A DNA stretch of 13,392 bases from GCA-2862545 sp047609825 (GTDB lineage: Bacteria > Myxococcota_A > UBA796 > GCA-2862545), in contig JBLFXJ010000223.1 in NCBI GenBank assembly GCA_047609825.1, forward strand, positions 1 through 13,392, written 5' to 3'. Positions within the stretch are counted from its first letter, which is position 1. Each line of letters starts with the position of its first letter. Shown here piece after piece: positions 13,369 through 13,392 of this stretch. The position numbers and the translations under genes were made by a program. The notes beneath the pieces were generated by a model. It was not told where the DNA came from. It did no database searches and saw only the letters and a program-made list of their open reading frames with translations.

Positions 13369-13392
13369 CCCCGGTGGCCTCGGCCATCGGGG
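13369..13392 (+). terminator. Strong stem-loop after tRNA-Leu, probable terminator (reaches window edge)
   Basis: CCCCGGTGGC (13369-13378) pairs with GCCATCGGGG (13383-13392) as ten base pairs with one G-U, around the loop CTCG. It begins 6 nt after the tRNA. Whether a T-tract follows cannot be seen, because the window ends at the last base of the stem. Confidence 0.7.

Overview
This is a GC-rich, gene-dense chromosomal window. It most likely comes from a myxobacterium-like member of the Myxococcota (former Deltaproteobacteria). That placement is inference. It rests on the GC-rich codons, an OmpA-type envelope protein with thrombospondin type-3 calcium repeats, several large or cysteine-rich lipoproteins, HEAT-like proteins and very short signal peptides. 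I see no insertion sequence, prophage, CRISPR array or base-composition break, so this looks like ordinary core and lineage-specific genome.

Left part (1-2269): the 3' end of a gene coding for a phosphopantothenate-cysteine-ligase-like (DFP/CoaB) domain fused to a Nudix hydrolase. Two small genes of unknown function follow, one of them exported. Next (2341-4172) is a two-gene operon with an ATGA overlap. It encodes a six-helix membrane histidine kinase and a short Fis-type response regulator of the RegB/RegA (PrrB/PrrA, ActS/ActR) redox family. The kinase keeps the redox-box cysteine and most of the quinone-site motif. Just downstream (4209-6098) is a secreted OmpA/TSP3/PEGA envelope protein.

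Central part (6102-9813): a thiolase (minus strand) and a 3-hydroxyacyl-CoA dehydrogenase (plus strand) diverge from a 70-bp spacer. Together they could interconvert acetoacetyl-CoA or 3-ketoacyl-CoA and 3-hydroxyacyl-CoA, in beta-oxidation, butyrate or PHB metabolism, or aromatic degradation. A 514-residue lipoprotein of unknown function converges on the dehydrogenase.

Right part (9814-13392): a 381-bp gene-free leader precedes thiG (thiazole synthase). thiG overlaps, by ATGA, a ThiE/TenI-fold gene whose residues fit TenI (thiazole tautomerase) better than ThiE, so the pair probably performs consecutive steps of thiazole formation. A minus-strand operon converges on it: a HEAT-like cytosolic protein, a 57-codon small ORF with a near-perfect ribosome binding site, and two tandem paralogous cysteine-rich lipoproteins. 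The window closes with tRNA-Leu(CAG) and a strong stem-loop.

All three convergent gene junctions carry a stem-loop that places a stop codon in or next to the loop and lacks a T-tract. This recurring architecture is among the more unusual signals here, along with the CoaB-Nudix fusion, the RegB-like kinase and the twin CX3C lipoproteins.
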